Below are positions 1 through 44,161 of a stretch of DNA of 64,000 bases, one piece after another. The translations under genes were made by a program, and so were the position numbers. The notes below the pieces were generated by a model. That model saw only the letters and a program-made list of their open reading frames with translations. It was not told the origin of the DNA and searched no databases. The DNA comes from Hormiphora californensis (Eukaryota > Ctenophora > Tentaculata > Cydippida > Pleurobrachiidae), in the NCBI GenBank assembly GCA_020137815.1, contig CM035356.1, positions 6,482,082-6,546,081 on the forward strand, written 5' to 3'. The number at the start of each line of letters is the position of its first letter. Position 1 is the stretch's first letter.

Positions 1-32900
<32,900 letters not shown>

Positions 32901-34001
32901 TTAGGAGATATTTTGTGAATTTGTGACCTATAAGACTGAGAGTTTGAGAGCGAGATTGATTTAGATTAAATTGACCCAAACAACTGTTAAAGTTTTTTCG
33001 CTGTATTATTATACGTATAAGTTTTGTGAGTGTATGAATTTTTGCTAAAAGTGTAAAGGATTTGTTAGACTGAACTGTGTGAGTGTATTTAAAACTGAAA
33101 GAAACTGTGCCCTCGTTCTAATTCATTTTACAGCGAAAATATTATCGTGTTCATATTCGTACGTATTCGTTACAAAATTATCGAAAGTATCTCCTATGCA
33201 TATGACCTCTTCTCGATCTCCTGCTCCAGCTCAGTGGTTTAAAAACTGGATCGGAGCTCCATCGACAATCGGGCATGGAGCCCGAGCAGGGTCCAGGGAG
33301 CTCCATGGACCATGCCCCATGCATGGAGAGTGGAGAAATTATCACTAATATTTGCTGTCGGGCCAATTCTATGACCACAGTTTTAGTGAGAATAGGGTGA
33401 GGCCAATGCTCTGACAGGATATGAATGTATACGTTTTAGATAAGATTTGTATGGAGCGCGCGTAAAATAATACTCTCTACGGCGTATGTTGATTGCGCGC
33501 CGCGAAGTAACTTGGATCGAAAAAGTCCCACTGCACTTTCAAATGAGGCCCCTCGGAAATGTTCAAGTCATGCACAATCAAGTCACGCCCACCAATCACA
33601 GCTCAGAACGCGCGGAGTGCTTCGCGCGTTCTGAGCTGTGATTGGTGGGCGTGACTTGATTGTGCATGACTTGAACATTTCCGAGGGGCCTCATTGGACA
33701 GTCGCGACTTTTGTTTTCACTTTTCAAAAAGTTTTTAAATGGGTTGAAAAGTGCGTTGCCAATTAAATGGGTGTTCCGCGTTTGTCGATAAACATATTAA
33801 TACAGTGAACATACATAAACGGATTTTCTTGTAATTATCTTCCATTTCAGATTGAAATTTTCAACCTAAATTCTGCCGTTGGGCGATCCGCAGTTTTCCC
33901 CGGTTCGGCGTTTGAATTTTGATGCTACTGCCAACTCGTGCAGAGTGTGCAATCGTAAAACCTTGATTAAATACATTATATTACATCTTGTCTAGGTAAA
34001 A
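32901..34001. other. Intergenic region: mucin 3' flank and COMTD1-like 5' flank
   Basis: AT-rich sequence after the mucin stop with no clear AATAAA near it, then a perfect 73-bp-arm hairpin (33542-33695), then the promoter and 5' leader of the methyltransferase. No further gene was seen. Confidence 0.6.
33542..33695. repeat. Perfect palindrome, 73-bp arms with 8-bp loop
   Basis: The left arm 33542-33614 starts aatgaggcccctcgg, and the right arm 33623-33695 is its exact complement. The loop is gagtgctt. I see no base mismatch across the arms. Perfect arms indicate a recent fold-back insertion or a maintained structure. Confidence 0.9.
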
Positions 34002-35917
34002 ATGGCTTTAAACTGGATTAAAGACGTCTTCACGGACCAGAGAATCCTCTCAGCCACCGGTAATCACTGCCACCTGCCTTTCAAGTTGTGTTTGATCTAG
34101 CTCTTTTTTTTAAAAAAACATGTTTTTCAACTTGAATTATTTTCAAATGTACTGTCTTTCCCAGTTTGTGGAGCTGCTATTGGTGCCAGCGTTGTGTATA
34201 CCCTCACCAAGCCCGAGAAGAAACGTGGCGGATCAAATGAGAACAGTAAATGGGATAAGAAGCCCCTTCGGGACTACTGCATCAAACACACCAACATTAT
34301 CGAACCGAAACCCCTGGTCCTCCTCCGGCAGAAAACTGCTGTACATGAGCGAGGGATCATGGAGTCGACACATGATGTAGGACAACTTCTAGTGTTACTA
34401 ATGAGAATGACCAACGCTAAAAATGTTCTCGAGGTTGGAACGTTCACTGGTAAGTTTATAATAGAAACTGTATTTGGTCTACTGCATTAAGTCTACTATA
34501 TATGTCAGTTATAAGTCACTAGTATGAGTTACCATTTACGACCTTTTGTCAACCAATATGTCAAGATAGGATGAGAGAACCGCTATGAATGGCAATTGCT
34601 CTTCGAACCAATCGAGAGTACTTGTCTATTTAGTCGGTATATAAATCCATTTTGTTGTTGTTGTTGTTGTTTTATTTGTTATTCGTTCGCTGGTAAATTT
34701 ATTGTTGACATCTCAAATCTCAACTCCAACCCATTTTTTCAGGTGTTGCTCTTCTCAAGATGGCATATGAACTGCCTAAGGATGGAAAAGCTTACGCTAT
34801 GGATGTCAGTGACGAATACTGTAATGTTGGAAAACCGTTCATGGAAATGGCTGGATTAAGGGACCAGGTCAGTAATTGCCTAGCTAGACTGTGTTTCGGG
34901 CAGGGTTAGAACATAACACGTCAGTAATTGATATATTTCTAGATTTCTATACTTTGAGTCTTATTCCACTTTTCAAGTTAAAGATTGTATTCCACTGTAA
35001 CATTAGCTTTATTCAGATTGAGTATATCATTGGGCCTGCCGTGGATTCCCTAGCCGCCCTCTCCGCTAAGGGCCTCAATGGAACTATCGATGTCATCTTC
35101 ATTGACGCTGACAAGGTATCAGTAACCAATCATATATGATCATGCATAACAATTGTTTCAACAAATGTGGGGCTTGTCGCCCAGATGTGTATTTACAGAA
35201 CTTGACTCATACAATTCACTGTCACCCTCAATAAATAGTTGATGATCATGCAACACCAGCAATTCAGAAACTGTTGTTTATCAAGATCTGTATACACTCA
35301 AACCCCGATTTATTTACCCTAAACCTCGGGAGACTAATATGTATCTCAACTGCATATTGATTCAATAACTAACCCCCCTCCCCCCAGGGAAACTACCCCA
35401 ACTACTTGAAGGCATGCCTGGAACTCCTCACACCTGGAGGTTGCATTGTTTTTGATAATTCAACCTTCGCAGGGAGGGTCCTCCTCCCCGAGCTAAAGGT
35501 ATTGTTGTCCAGCTTGATATACGAGTCTCATAATAATGATAATATCAATTGTCCATATACTCCATATATAATTTACTTTTTCTTTTATGCCGGGAAGCAA
35601 GTTTTTTTTTGGGTTCATAAGTTTCCGTTCTAGTAGTACATACTGTACTTGGGGGGGGGGGGGGGGGGGTCGCGGAGAATGATGTTTGACACGGGTAGTA
35701 AAAAGTCGTGGTTTCAAGCTTTCACCTTGTGGCTTCATTCAGGAACTCGAATTAATTTGTTTAAAGTATCAACTACATATATTTACACCTCCCCCTTCAG
35801 GAGCCGTGTAATCACATTGACACAGTAAACAAGACGGCCATGACACTACCAGGGGTAACCTCCCTACTGCTGGATATCGGGGATGGGTGCCTTGTCATCA
35901 GGAAAGATATGAAGTAG
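34002..35917 (+). CDS. COMTD1: COMTD1-like class I SAM-dependent O-methyltransferase, membrane-anchored
   Basis: Exons 34002-34059, 34165-34449, 34743-34867, 35017-35115, 35388-35498 and 35801-35917 join in phase to 264 residues, close to human COMTD1 (about 262). Residues 18-34 (ATGVCGAAIGASVVYTL region) are a short hydrophobic stretch, probably a membrane anchor, as in COMTD1. The SAM-binding motif I is NVLEVGTFTG, acidic motif II is YAMDVSDE, and IDVIFIDADK and GGCIVFDN supply the metal-binding and catalytic acidic residues of the catechol/caffeoyl-CoA O-methyltransferase family. GNYPNYLKACLELL lies between them as expected. The substrate is not predictable, although the fold implies methyl transfer to a catechol-like hydroxyl with a divalent metal. 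The start codon is the only ATG giving this frame upstream of the anchor. The stop TAG lies in a short direct repeat next to a MITE-like insert. Confidence 0.85.
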
Positions 35918-36472
35918 ATAACACGGAGTAACAAGGATGTGTAGCAGGAACCTGATTGGCTGATAACCAGTCACGTGACCTAAATAACGAGTTCTGATTG
36001 GCTGTTTACTTGTGTCGGTCGGTTCCTGATAACACATCACAAGGATGTGTAGATAACACACGAGAGTGAGATATGTTTTGGTATCACAAAATATTGTGGT
36101 TCTGTATAATTATGACTGATCTATAATTTATAGCTTTGTTCTTTATCATGTATACAGTTACTTTTAACTACTTTTAAATTTGTCGGGTTGAGTCAGCAAT
36201 TTTTAGAGTTTTATGTTTGACATATGTTGGTGTATCGATTATTATCTAGTATGGAGTATCGATTATTATTTACTAGTATCTAGCTTAATTTCAATAACTT
36301 CAATAATTTATCAGCTTTAACTTCAAAAGAAATATAATTTACCCGCCTATATAATGTGTCTAATATACAAATTACACAAGAACACCTCTTACACACACAC
36401 TAGTACATCCTCTAATCCCCAATTAACCCTCTGCAAGAGCTCTCTAACACTAGCTCCTTATTAATAGAGATT
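35918..36472. other. COMTD1-like 3' flank with MITE-like repeat
   Basis: Contains the 35945-36028 repeat described separately, then AT-rich sequence up to the THAP gene. No additional coding signal was found. Confidence 0.5.
35945..36028. mobile_element. Short dispersed repeat with tcggtcggttcctg end (MITE or SINE-like), copy 1
   Basis: The sequence caggaacctgattggctgat to gtcggtcggttcctg recurs as a longer copy at 49158-49266 and a truncated copy starting at 62757. The full copy has inverted ends (caggaaccgaccga and tcggtcggttcctg). Here it is flanked by the direct repeat acaaggatgtgtag at 35931-35944 and 36039-36052, which could be a target-site duplication. Confidence 0.65.
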
Positions 36473-37688
36473 ATGTCGGGGACGGTGTGGCCAGACTGGT
36501 GTGCTATACCTACATGCATGGCCATGTTCTACCGACAGCGCGGAAATGGATCTAAACTAAAACGGCCCTTTAGGGTGCTAGTTAATGTTCCCACAGATCG
36601 GAAAGTGATGAAGAAATGGAAGAAGATTTGTGATTGGGATGGTTATCTGAGGTTCCATGACCACGAGGGACCACTTCGCGTCTGTTCTGATCATTTCAAG
36701 TAAGCTTCTAGCACTTCTTGTATGTTCTGATCATTTCAAGTAAGCTTCTAGCACTTTGATTAAATAACTTCAAGTATTTACCGACCATTCACAACGTTTT
36801 TCAAACCCCTTTCCCTCATCGTTATCTCTATCTGGTTGTTTCTCCTGCTAATTTAAACCACATTTCTCGACCCTGTTTCACCGCACACAAATGTAAAGGA
36901 GTGTTAGAGCATAACAAGCTAAACCACACTTCTCTCAGGATAAGTCAGTTCAACAAAGAATTCATCCAAGAAGCATACGAGTTTATACGGGCGGTATACC
37001 ATGAATGCGAGGGGTTGCCATATGAATTAATTTTTAGTATACTGAGGGATCAACCATATATTTTTAATGAGAGGATCGTTAAAGATGATGCTCTACCCAC
37101 CCTCCTTTTGGGGTCATGGGACCGCGAGAAATTGAAGAAAGGTACATTTCACCCGTATGCCTTTGCAAAAAGGCATAGTGGTTTAGAAATCTGTAACGGA
37201 CATAGTGATTATGAACTATTAACCAATTGATCTAACTAATTGCTCTCTCTCCCTCTCTCTCTCTCTCTCTCCCTTTAGAGCCGCTGACTAAAGATCAAAT
37301 CTGTGAGTTGGACAGAGAAGAGCTGGAAGAGTGTGGATTGGGTGAATTCACCAAGGAATGGTTTCCAGGAGTTCCCGGTAATAAATTATGTAGGGGCTCT
37401 GGTGTTTTTTGGTAAAACAAATCTATCTGCAGATTGGAGATTGCCGATGGGTCAATTAATGAAATCACATCTAATATTTCTGATACCTGATCCCCCCTCC
37501 CAGATTCTGACGAAGAAAGAGAGAATTATAGTGAAAGTGAAGATGAAAGTGAAGATGAAGACGAAAATGAAAGCGAAAGTGAAAGTGAAAGTAAAACTAA
37601 AACTAAAGGTGAAGGTGATGATGATGGTTGGGTTACAGACAGTGATGGTTGGGTAACGGACAAAGAAAATGAAGACGAGGCTGATTAG
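36473..37688 (+). CDS. Small THAP-type zinc-finger protein with acidic C-terminus
   Basis: Exons 36473-36699, 36939-37141, 37279-37377 and 37504-37688 join in phase to 237 residues. The N-terminal 76 residues carry a C2CH finger: WCAIPTCM supplies C-X4-C, followed after about 50 residues by CSDHF (C-X2-H), with basic residues between (KLKRP, RKVMKKWKK). This is the DNA-binding THAP layout, also used by P-element transposases. The middle part (ISQFNKEFIQEAYEFIRAVY to GSWDREKLKK) has no family I recognise. The C-terminus is highly acidic with Ser/Glu/Asp runs (DESEDEDENESESE) and a duplicated DGWVTD motif. No catalytic DDE part is seen, so it is probably a host transcription or chromatin factor. 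A 33-bp tandem duplication copies its first exon end and donor (36692-36755). Confidence 0.75.
36683..36755 (+). repeat. Duplicated exon end and donor of the THAP gene
   Basis: The string tgttctgatcatttcaagta continuing gcttctagcact occurs twice in tandem, once at the true exon end (donor at 36700) and again about 30 bases later. The second copy offers an identical donor. Confidence 0.8.
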
Positions 37689-38030
37689 AAACGGACAATT
37701 TTTAACAAACAACAATTTTTATCAGTTTTTAACACCCATTTTTAAATCTTAACTTTTAATCAACATATCTTTTAACCATCATTTTTATTTTCTATTAACC
37801 AACTTATTCGTACAGTACACTATTACATACTAATTTATTTTAAATTATCATTTAACAGAATCTTGTTTCAATGGTTTGGAAATAGAGATTATCCCATTAT
37901 TCCAAAGTGCAACTCTTCCAGCAACTCCCTCTGACTAGTTTCATTCTAAAGTGTCACACTCTCCCTATCGCTATAGCTAGTTTTGTTCTAAAGTGTCACA
38001 CTCTCCCTCTCGATATAGCGTGTATACTGT
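37689..38030. other. Intergenic, AT-rich
   Basis: Follows the THAP stop. It contains a direct repeat of gttctaaagtgtcacactct ccct (about 37944-37970 and 37984-38010). No gene was seen. Confidence 0.5.
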
Positions 38031-41000
38031 ATGCCCAAGACCAGCACTCCAAAATGGGTATGTTGCTTGGTGGGGTGCAAGGAGAACAGGGGTAGACCTT
38101 TGGACTGGAAAGAGAGGGAATCACATCGCACACTTCACAGGTACTGCAGTCAGACTCCGATTTACCGGGCAAAACCTCGCTCCCGCGAGCATCCCGGTAA
38201 ATCTGGGGTTCGAATTTCGACCCCACTCCGACTGATAGTTGAATTTGACGACAACCGGTTAATAATATTTTTCCCTGACTGACAAAGCTCCTCGATATTT
38301 TCAGGAATTCTGGGTTGCCCGAAGATGGATTTATTAGATACCACGGTCACAACCAAGTACCCGCCCGGAAGAGTCCATCTAGCCATCCTGCAATGATATT
38401 ATCGTCCAGTTTAGAGGATTTCGAGAATTCTCCCATTGCTTCTCAAACTATTCAGCGGAGTAACCAACGGCAACCACCTCAACTACTCCTTCATAAAAAC
38501 AGTAATCCCCCATGGCGGACCTATCAAGAAAGATCTCTAAATCACATACGATCTACACCGAGAAGCTCTCAAGATGATGCGATAGATGTCGAGAGTACTC
38601 TTTCTGCTGTTTCTTTAGTCCCTGCCTCTCCCCTTGGACATCCGTTCCCCGGTCTACCTTCTTTTAATACCTCCTCAATCCCACCTGTTCTACCTACCAC
38701 CATCATGGACTCTGCTACCAAGACACCCATCCCCACTACTACAGAGCCACAAGGTGATCCAACCAATCATTTAGTACCGTACACAGCTCCAATTCTGGAG
38801 TCCTTTTCTGGTGTATGGGGAAGTGAATCTCCTACTAATGAGGAGAGGAATCCTAATCAGAACCCTGAGTTTGCGAGGTTGGAAGAAGCACTTCGAAAGA
38901 TAAAAGAAAGAGGTAAAATCCAAACAAGTTTCAAAGTCAATTATTTTCCTAGTTGTACTAGGTGAACCGGTCAAATTCCTGTCCAATTCACCAGTGTTAT
39001 ATACGTTTCAGGTACCAATAAGGGGAGGAATTATAGTCGTTCTATAAAACAAACGGATATCGAACAGGCGAGGCACGAACTAATGCTAGCGTGTGAAACA
39101 ACTGCTGACCTTGAGAGTCTTCCCCCACCATTTTACTGGAAGGTAAGAAACATTGGGGGCCGTGGGGGGGGGGGGGGGGGGCGGTGGTTCAACCTAAAAA
39201 TTTCGATTTCGATCTGCCAAAATCAGAGTATCGATCGAAAATTTTCGAACTACATTTACAATTTCGAAAAATTTCCAATTAAATTGCCATGAATTTCGAA
39301 TAATTACGATTTACCAAAAAGTGAGTATCGATCGAATTTTTAGGGCTGAACCCCTCCCCCCCCCCCCATCATTTAGTTATTGCACCAGCTACCTATAAAC
39401 ATGATAAAGCTGAAAAACAATATACCATCTTCTAAGCCTCTGAGTACCTCATTTCTTCCAGGTCGGCCCCGGGGACACTCAAAACGTCTTCATTTCCTGT
39501 ACCATATGTCCTGACCGTTTAAAGAAGGTTAAGATCCCAGTGAACTCTCGGCATCAAGGACTCCGGTTGGGGTCGTGGTCAGCTACCATTCAACATTTAT
39601 CTAGACATGCCTCGAAGGAGAGATCGAAACATATGGATCGCGCAAGGCTGATTGAAGCTGATCAAAGGTAACTGATATTTCTAATAATTGCAGCCTCTCC
39701 AGTCTCCAACTTTTCTAAAAAGTTTCAAACTAAACATTGCAATTTTTATCTGACTATTTTCACAGGTGTGGGGAGGAGGACCAGGAAGGAGAGTCCAGGA
39801 ATACTGGCTCAGACACAACACAAGAAAACCTAACACCAGAGTTGATAGACCTGCGAAATGATGTTGGCCCTGCTGGCGAGGATCAGGACAATGTTCCTGT
39901 GAACTCTCCATCTGTTCCTGTGAACTCTCAATCTGTTCCAGTGAACTCTCCATCTGTTCCTGTGAACTCTCCATCTGTTCCTGTGAACTCTCCATATGTT
40001 CCTGTGAACTCTCCATCTGTTCCTGTGAACTCTCTATCTGTTCCTGTGAACTCTCCATCTGTTCCTGTGAACTCTCCATCTGTTCCTGTGAACTCTCCAT
40101 CTGTTCCTGTAAACTCTCCATCTGTTCCTGTGAACTCTCCATCTGTTCCTGTGAACTCTCCATCAGTTCCTGTGAACTCTCCATCTGTTCCTGTGAACTC
40201 TCCATCTGTTCCTGTAAACTCTCCATCTGTTCTTGTGAACTCTCCATCTGTTCCTGTGAACTCTCCATCTGTTCCTGTGAACTCTCCATCTGTTCCTGTG
40301 AACTCTCCATCTGTTCCTGTGAACTCTCCATCTGTTCCTGTGAACTCTCCATCTGTTCCTGTGAACTCTCCCCCTGTGAACTCTCCATCTGTTCCTGTGA
40401 ACTCTCCATATGTTCCTGTGAACTCTCCATCTGTTCCTGTGAACTCTCTATCTGTTCCTGTGAACTCTCCATCTGTTCCTGTGAACTCTCCATCTGTTCC
40501 TGTGAACTCTCCATCTGTTCCTGTAAACTCTCCATCTGTTCCTGTGAACTCTCCATCTGTGAACTCTCCATCTGTTCCTGTGAACTCTCCATCTGTTCCT
40601 GTGAACACTCCGGCTGTAGCTGTCCCGGCTGTAAACCCTCCAGCTCCCTCTACAGTTAACCCTCCAGTTATTACAGTTAACCCTCCACTGATCGAGATTG
40701 AGGATGATGATATTCAGATACTGGATCTCAAAACAGAGCCAATTGTCGTTCCAATAGACATAGAACCTAATCAGGGGGAGTCCCGAGCGAGAAAGATGCT
40801 CTCAGCAAGAAAGAACACGGCGACATCAAAACCCATAGGTTTTTATACTGGAATTCCGAGGGCAGCGACGAAGCAAGCTCCGACGCACTATAGTGATTCT
40901 TCTTCTTCTTCAAGTGACTCAAGTCCAGAGAAAACTCAGAATCTAAAAACCCACAGCCCTCCGACTACTGGAAGATTGTTCAACGGAGCATCAGCAATAA

Positions 41001-43482
41001 TGACACAAATTAGCTCCATCTTACAATCTAAACAGCCCACGGAACGAGCCTCGGGTATCACCCCACCATCAGAAACTCGACCATCATCCGCACAACATGT
41101 TGTAACTGATTCCTCAAGACAGAACAACACAGGGTATTCGCAACATGGTGATTCATCAAGACAGAACAACACAGGGTATTCGCAACATGGTGATTCATCA
41201 AGTCAGAACAACCCAGGGTCTTCGCAACATGGTGATTCATCAAGTCAGGGAAACCCAGGGTCTTCGCAACATTCATCAAATAGGAAGGATGTATGTGACC
41301 CTTGTCAAACTGCAGCACCGTTAAAAGGCGACATAGAGTTACTCATCCGAAGTTCTCTCAACTGCTCAACTCAATTGGGTGATATGAACAAGGCGATGGG
41401 TGATGTGAGGCAGGACGTGGTGAATTTGAGTCGAGAAGTAAAGGAAGAGAGGCAGGAGTTGAGAGAAGAAGTGAGACAAATTGTATTGACTCATGGTGAT
41501 CGGATGAATGGTGTGATGGATCGAATGGGTAGTGAGATTGGGTGTCAGAGACGCGAGATACTCGAGAAAATGGAAAATGAAATCGGAAGTTTGAAGCAAG
41601 ATACTTTGGGTGCTTTAAGTGAGCTGAGGGAGCTAATATCTAGCATTGCTGTGAATCAAGCAGTTTCTACCAATAAAGTGTTTACTAGTACCGAGCAGCA
41701 GACTGAAGTAGCTGGGGTAGTATCTACTGAAGTGCAGACTGATCGAATACCCAATAGTACTACTACCACAACTGGGACACAATCGGAGAGTACAATGGTA
41801 ACAACTGGGACACAATCGGAGAGTAAAATGGTATTGAGCACTCTACAACAGACAGAGGATCAAACTGCGTTAGTTCATACCGGTGTACAAGTGGAAACTG
41901 TTGTGACAACAACATCCTCATCTGTCCAAACTGCGAGAGTAACTGTGTTGTCAGTTAACCTTGACTCGTCTGATTCTGATTCCTCGTTATCTGATTCAGA
42001 ATCAGAGGACGGAGAGACTTGTAGTGAGTCAAGAAGAGAAACGGGAGAAAAGAAGGTACAACTGGGGAAGAAAAGGAAGATTGGGCGGCCAAGCAATTCG
42101 AATAGTAAGAAGTCTAAGATAGACATTCCTGCCTCATCGCCAATGGGAATTTTAGTAGAGGACGCTGTGGAACATGTTCTGGGAACAGCTGAGTCGGTTA
42201 CTGATGATACAGATATCTTGTACGTTCCATCAGATGAGAGTACTACTGATTCCTCCTGTTCTTCTGAAGCTTCCAGCTCTGAAGAGGAACCTACGGTCTT
42301 TCCATCAGATACTGGTACGGTGGTTCCATCTGATGCTGTTATCACCAAGAATGAGAGTTCCTTGTTACAACACCCCTTCAAGAATGAGAGTTCCTTGTTA
42401 CAACAGTCCTCCGCAATTCAAGATGTCTCCTCGTTAGAACACCCCTCCAATATTCAAGATGTCTCCTCATCGGACGTGGAGGTGTTGGGCTCAGAACCAG
42501 ATGACGAAGATGGTGATATTAGAGGTGAAGCAGTGTACAATAACAAGTCAGGCTTCATGATAGCTATAAGGGATCCTCCTGTTTCTAAAGATGTCCCAGT
42601 GAATAACAGCCCTAATGTTGCGGAGGAAGGTTCTACAATTGATGGTTCAACCATGGGTTCAAACCAGCCCACTACTTCCAATTATATGTCAAACCAGGCC
42701 ACTACATCCTCCACGACAGTGTCAAACCAGGCCACTACATCCTCCACGACAGTGTCAAACCAGCCCACTACAACGGCAGGTTCATCATCTCATAATGCTA
42801 TACTACTACCCACTTCATCTCATAAGACAGATGCGTCCTACTTCGGGAAGTATGATCCTTGGAAATTTGACTGGTCGCTAAAAGAGGAAATGATTCGATC
42901 ACACGCTGGCCTTCCACTTACGAAGTTCCTTAGGTAAGCTTAAATTTCAATTGAGAATTATTATCGGTTGATTAGATCGATGAACTCCGTCTCCCCTGCT
43001 GGAAGGAGACAGCTAAACTTATTCTCTTTCATTTCTCGATTGTTATTTTTACAATTCAATATTTTTCAGGGCCGTATTTCTTGCCTACTTCAAAAAAGGG
43101 GAGTGGTCGACGAGGACCCTTGCATATAAATCCAACTGTCGATTCCCCCCTACTCACCAGTTTCTTGACCAAACCATCACGGATTCTATTATTGTGGCTA
43201 TAAGTGAGAATTTCAACGTATCTACTGACACAGCTAGGTAAGAAAACATTTAATTGTAAAATGCTAGCTCACATAACGACTTGAGTCGCTTGAGTCCGTG
43301 CTCTGCAGAGAAAGAAAGAATGAACAATTCAAATAACTACACTATTGCCGTCCGCTGTCATTACCACCCAACTGTCTTCTTTCAGATCCAAGATGGTCGT
43401 TCTAATAGCAAACCTGAAACAATCCTTAAAGAGAGCCTCCAAGTCCAACTCCTGGAGGAAACTGTGGAGAGAAACTCAATGA
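38031..43482 (+). CDS. Large nuclear-type protein: THAP/BED-like N-terminus, 7-residue repeat, coiled coil, basic region
   Basis: Exons 38031-38140, 38305-38912, 39012-39142, 39462-39667, 39766-42933, 43070-43237 and 43386-43482 join in phase to 1495 residues. The N-terminus (WVCCLVGCKENRGR, then DGFIRYHGHN) resembles a decayed THAP finger, comparable with GYLRFHDHEG in the gene upstream, but it lacks the final C-X2-H. The exon at 39462 has CTICPDRL followed by HLSRHASKERSKH, a BED- or C2H2-like arrangement. The large exon encodes about 34 copies of VPVNSPS, a Ser/Thr-rich region, a probable coiled coil (about 41330-41645), Ser/Asp/Glu runs and the basic stretch GKKRKIGRPSNSNSKKSK, which could be a nuclear signal with an AT-hook-like GRP. 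The last 130 residues look folded, with no family I recognise. Function is unknown. Confidence 0.7.
39152..39370. mobile_element. Imperfect inverted-repeat insert with G-run and C-run ends (MITE-like)
   Basis: It sits in an intron of the large nuclear-type gene. A G run followed by ggttcaacctaaaaatttcg on the left mirrors cgaatttttagggctgaacc followed by a C run on the right. Internal sequence repeats agagtatcgatcgaa and tgagtatcgatcgaa. Confidence 0.5.
39892..40608 (+). repeat. 21-bp coding minisatellite (VPVNSPS) in the large nuclear-type gene
   Basis: About 34 tandem copies of gttcctgtgaactctccatct. A block of variants (tatgtt, tctatct, cctgtaaac) occurs twice in the same order, at about 39985-40130 and 40400-40540, which shows segmental duplication inside the array. 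The frame is preserved throughout. Minus-strand frames here are shadows. Confidence 0.9.
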
Positions 43483-44161
43483 GTAATATGGACCATGTGT
43501 GGGGAGTTGGTTAGTTAGCTTTGGGTAGTCCCCAGCCATTCGCATCGCAGAATTCGCCCTTCTTTTGTGCAGAATTCTGCCTAAATTTCACCGAATTCTG
43601 GGTGTAATTAGCTGTGAGCAGCTGAGTGTGATAGACCGTAACACATTTTTAATTATTAGACAGGCGATGGAAAAGTCAATCATAATGTCCGATTAGCCAC
43701 TTTTTACAATGTTCGTTTTTTAAAGTTGTTTTTAATGTTTTATAATTGCTAACAGGGTCATGAAAACTTATTTTATACGAGCTAAATTATTAACAAGTCA
43801 GCAATTACAATTATTAACAAATTATTTATACTTTCAATTATTTCTAATTTATTTCTAACTTATATTTAAAATGCGTTGCTGTATCACTGTTTATTCACCC
43901 CCGATACCCGCCCAAAATTCCCTTCCTAAATTTAAGGTTGACATGAAACATACCTGATTCTTGAAACTTTTTGACTACCCTCATTCTGTAGCATACTAAC
44001 TATATCTAATCCCCCCTAATTCTACATAGAACGGTTTGGACATACTGCCCCACCCGCCCCCCACTCTGTAGAATGCTCGTATCTAACTCCCATTCCCCAC
44101 ACGTGATCTAGACCTAACCTCCACTCTCATTCTATATAGCACGTAATCTAAGTGGCACACA
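43483..44161. other. Intergenic region between the large nuclear-type gene and the chromodomain-finger gene
   Basis: AT-rich 3' flank, then C-rich upstream sequence with short direct repeats (tctaactcccattccccac). No coding region or RNA gene is supported. Confidence 0.5.

Noticed and set aside
39681-40608. Minus-strand frames rich in SSQEQME and EFTGTDG
   Set aside because: Shadows of the VPVNSPS coding repeat. The plus-strand exon joins in phase to flanking exons.
43548-43562. gaattcgccctt, a string also found at the cloning site of TA/TOPO vectors
   Set aside because: Only 12 bases match and the flanks are ordinary AT-rich genomic sequence. Chance is sufficient, although contamination could be tested by a vector search.
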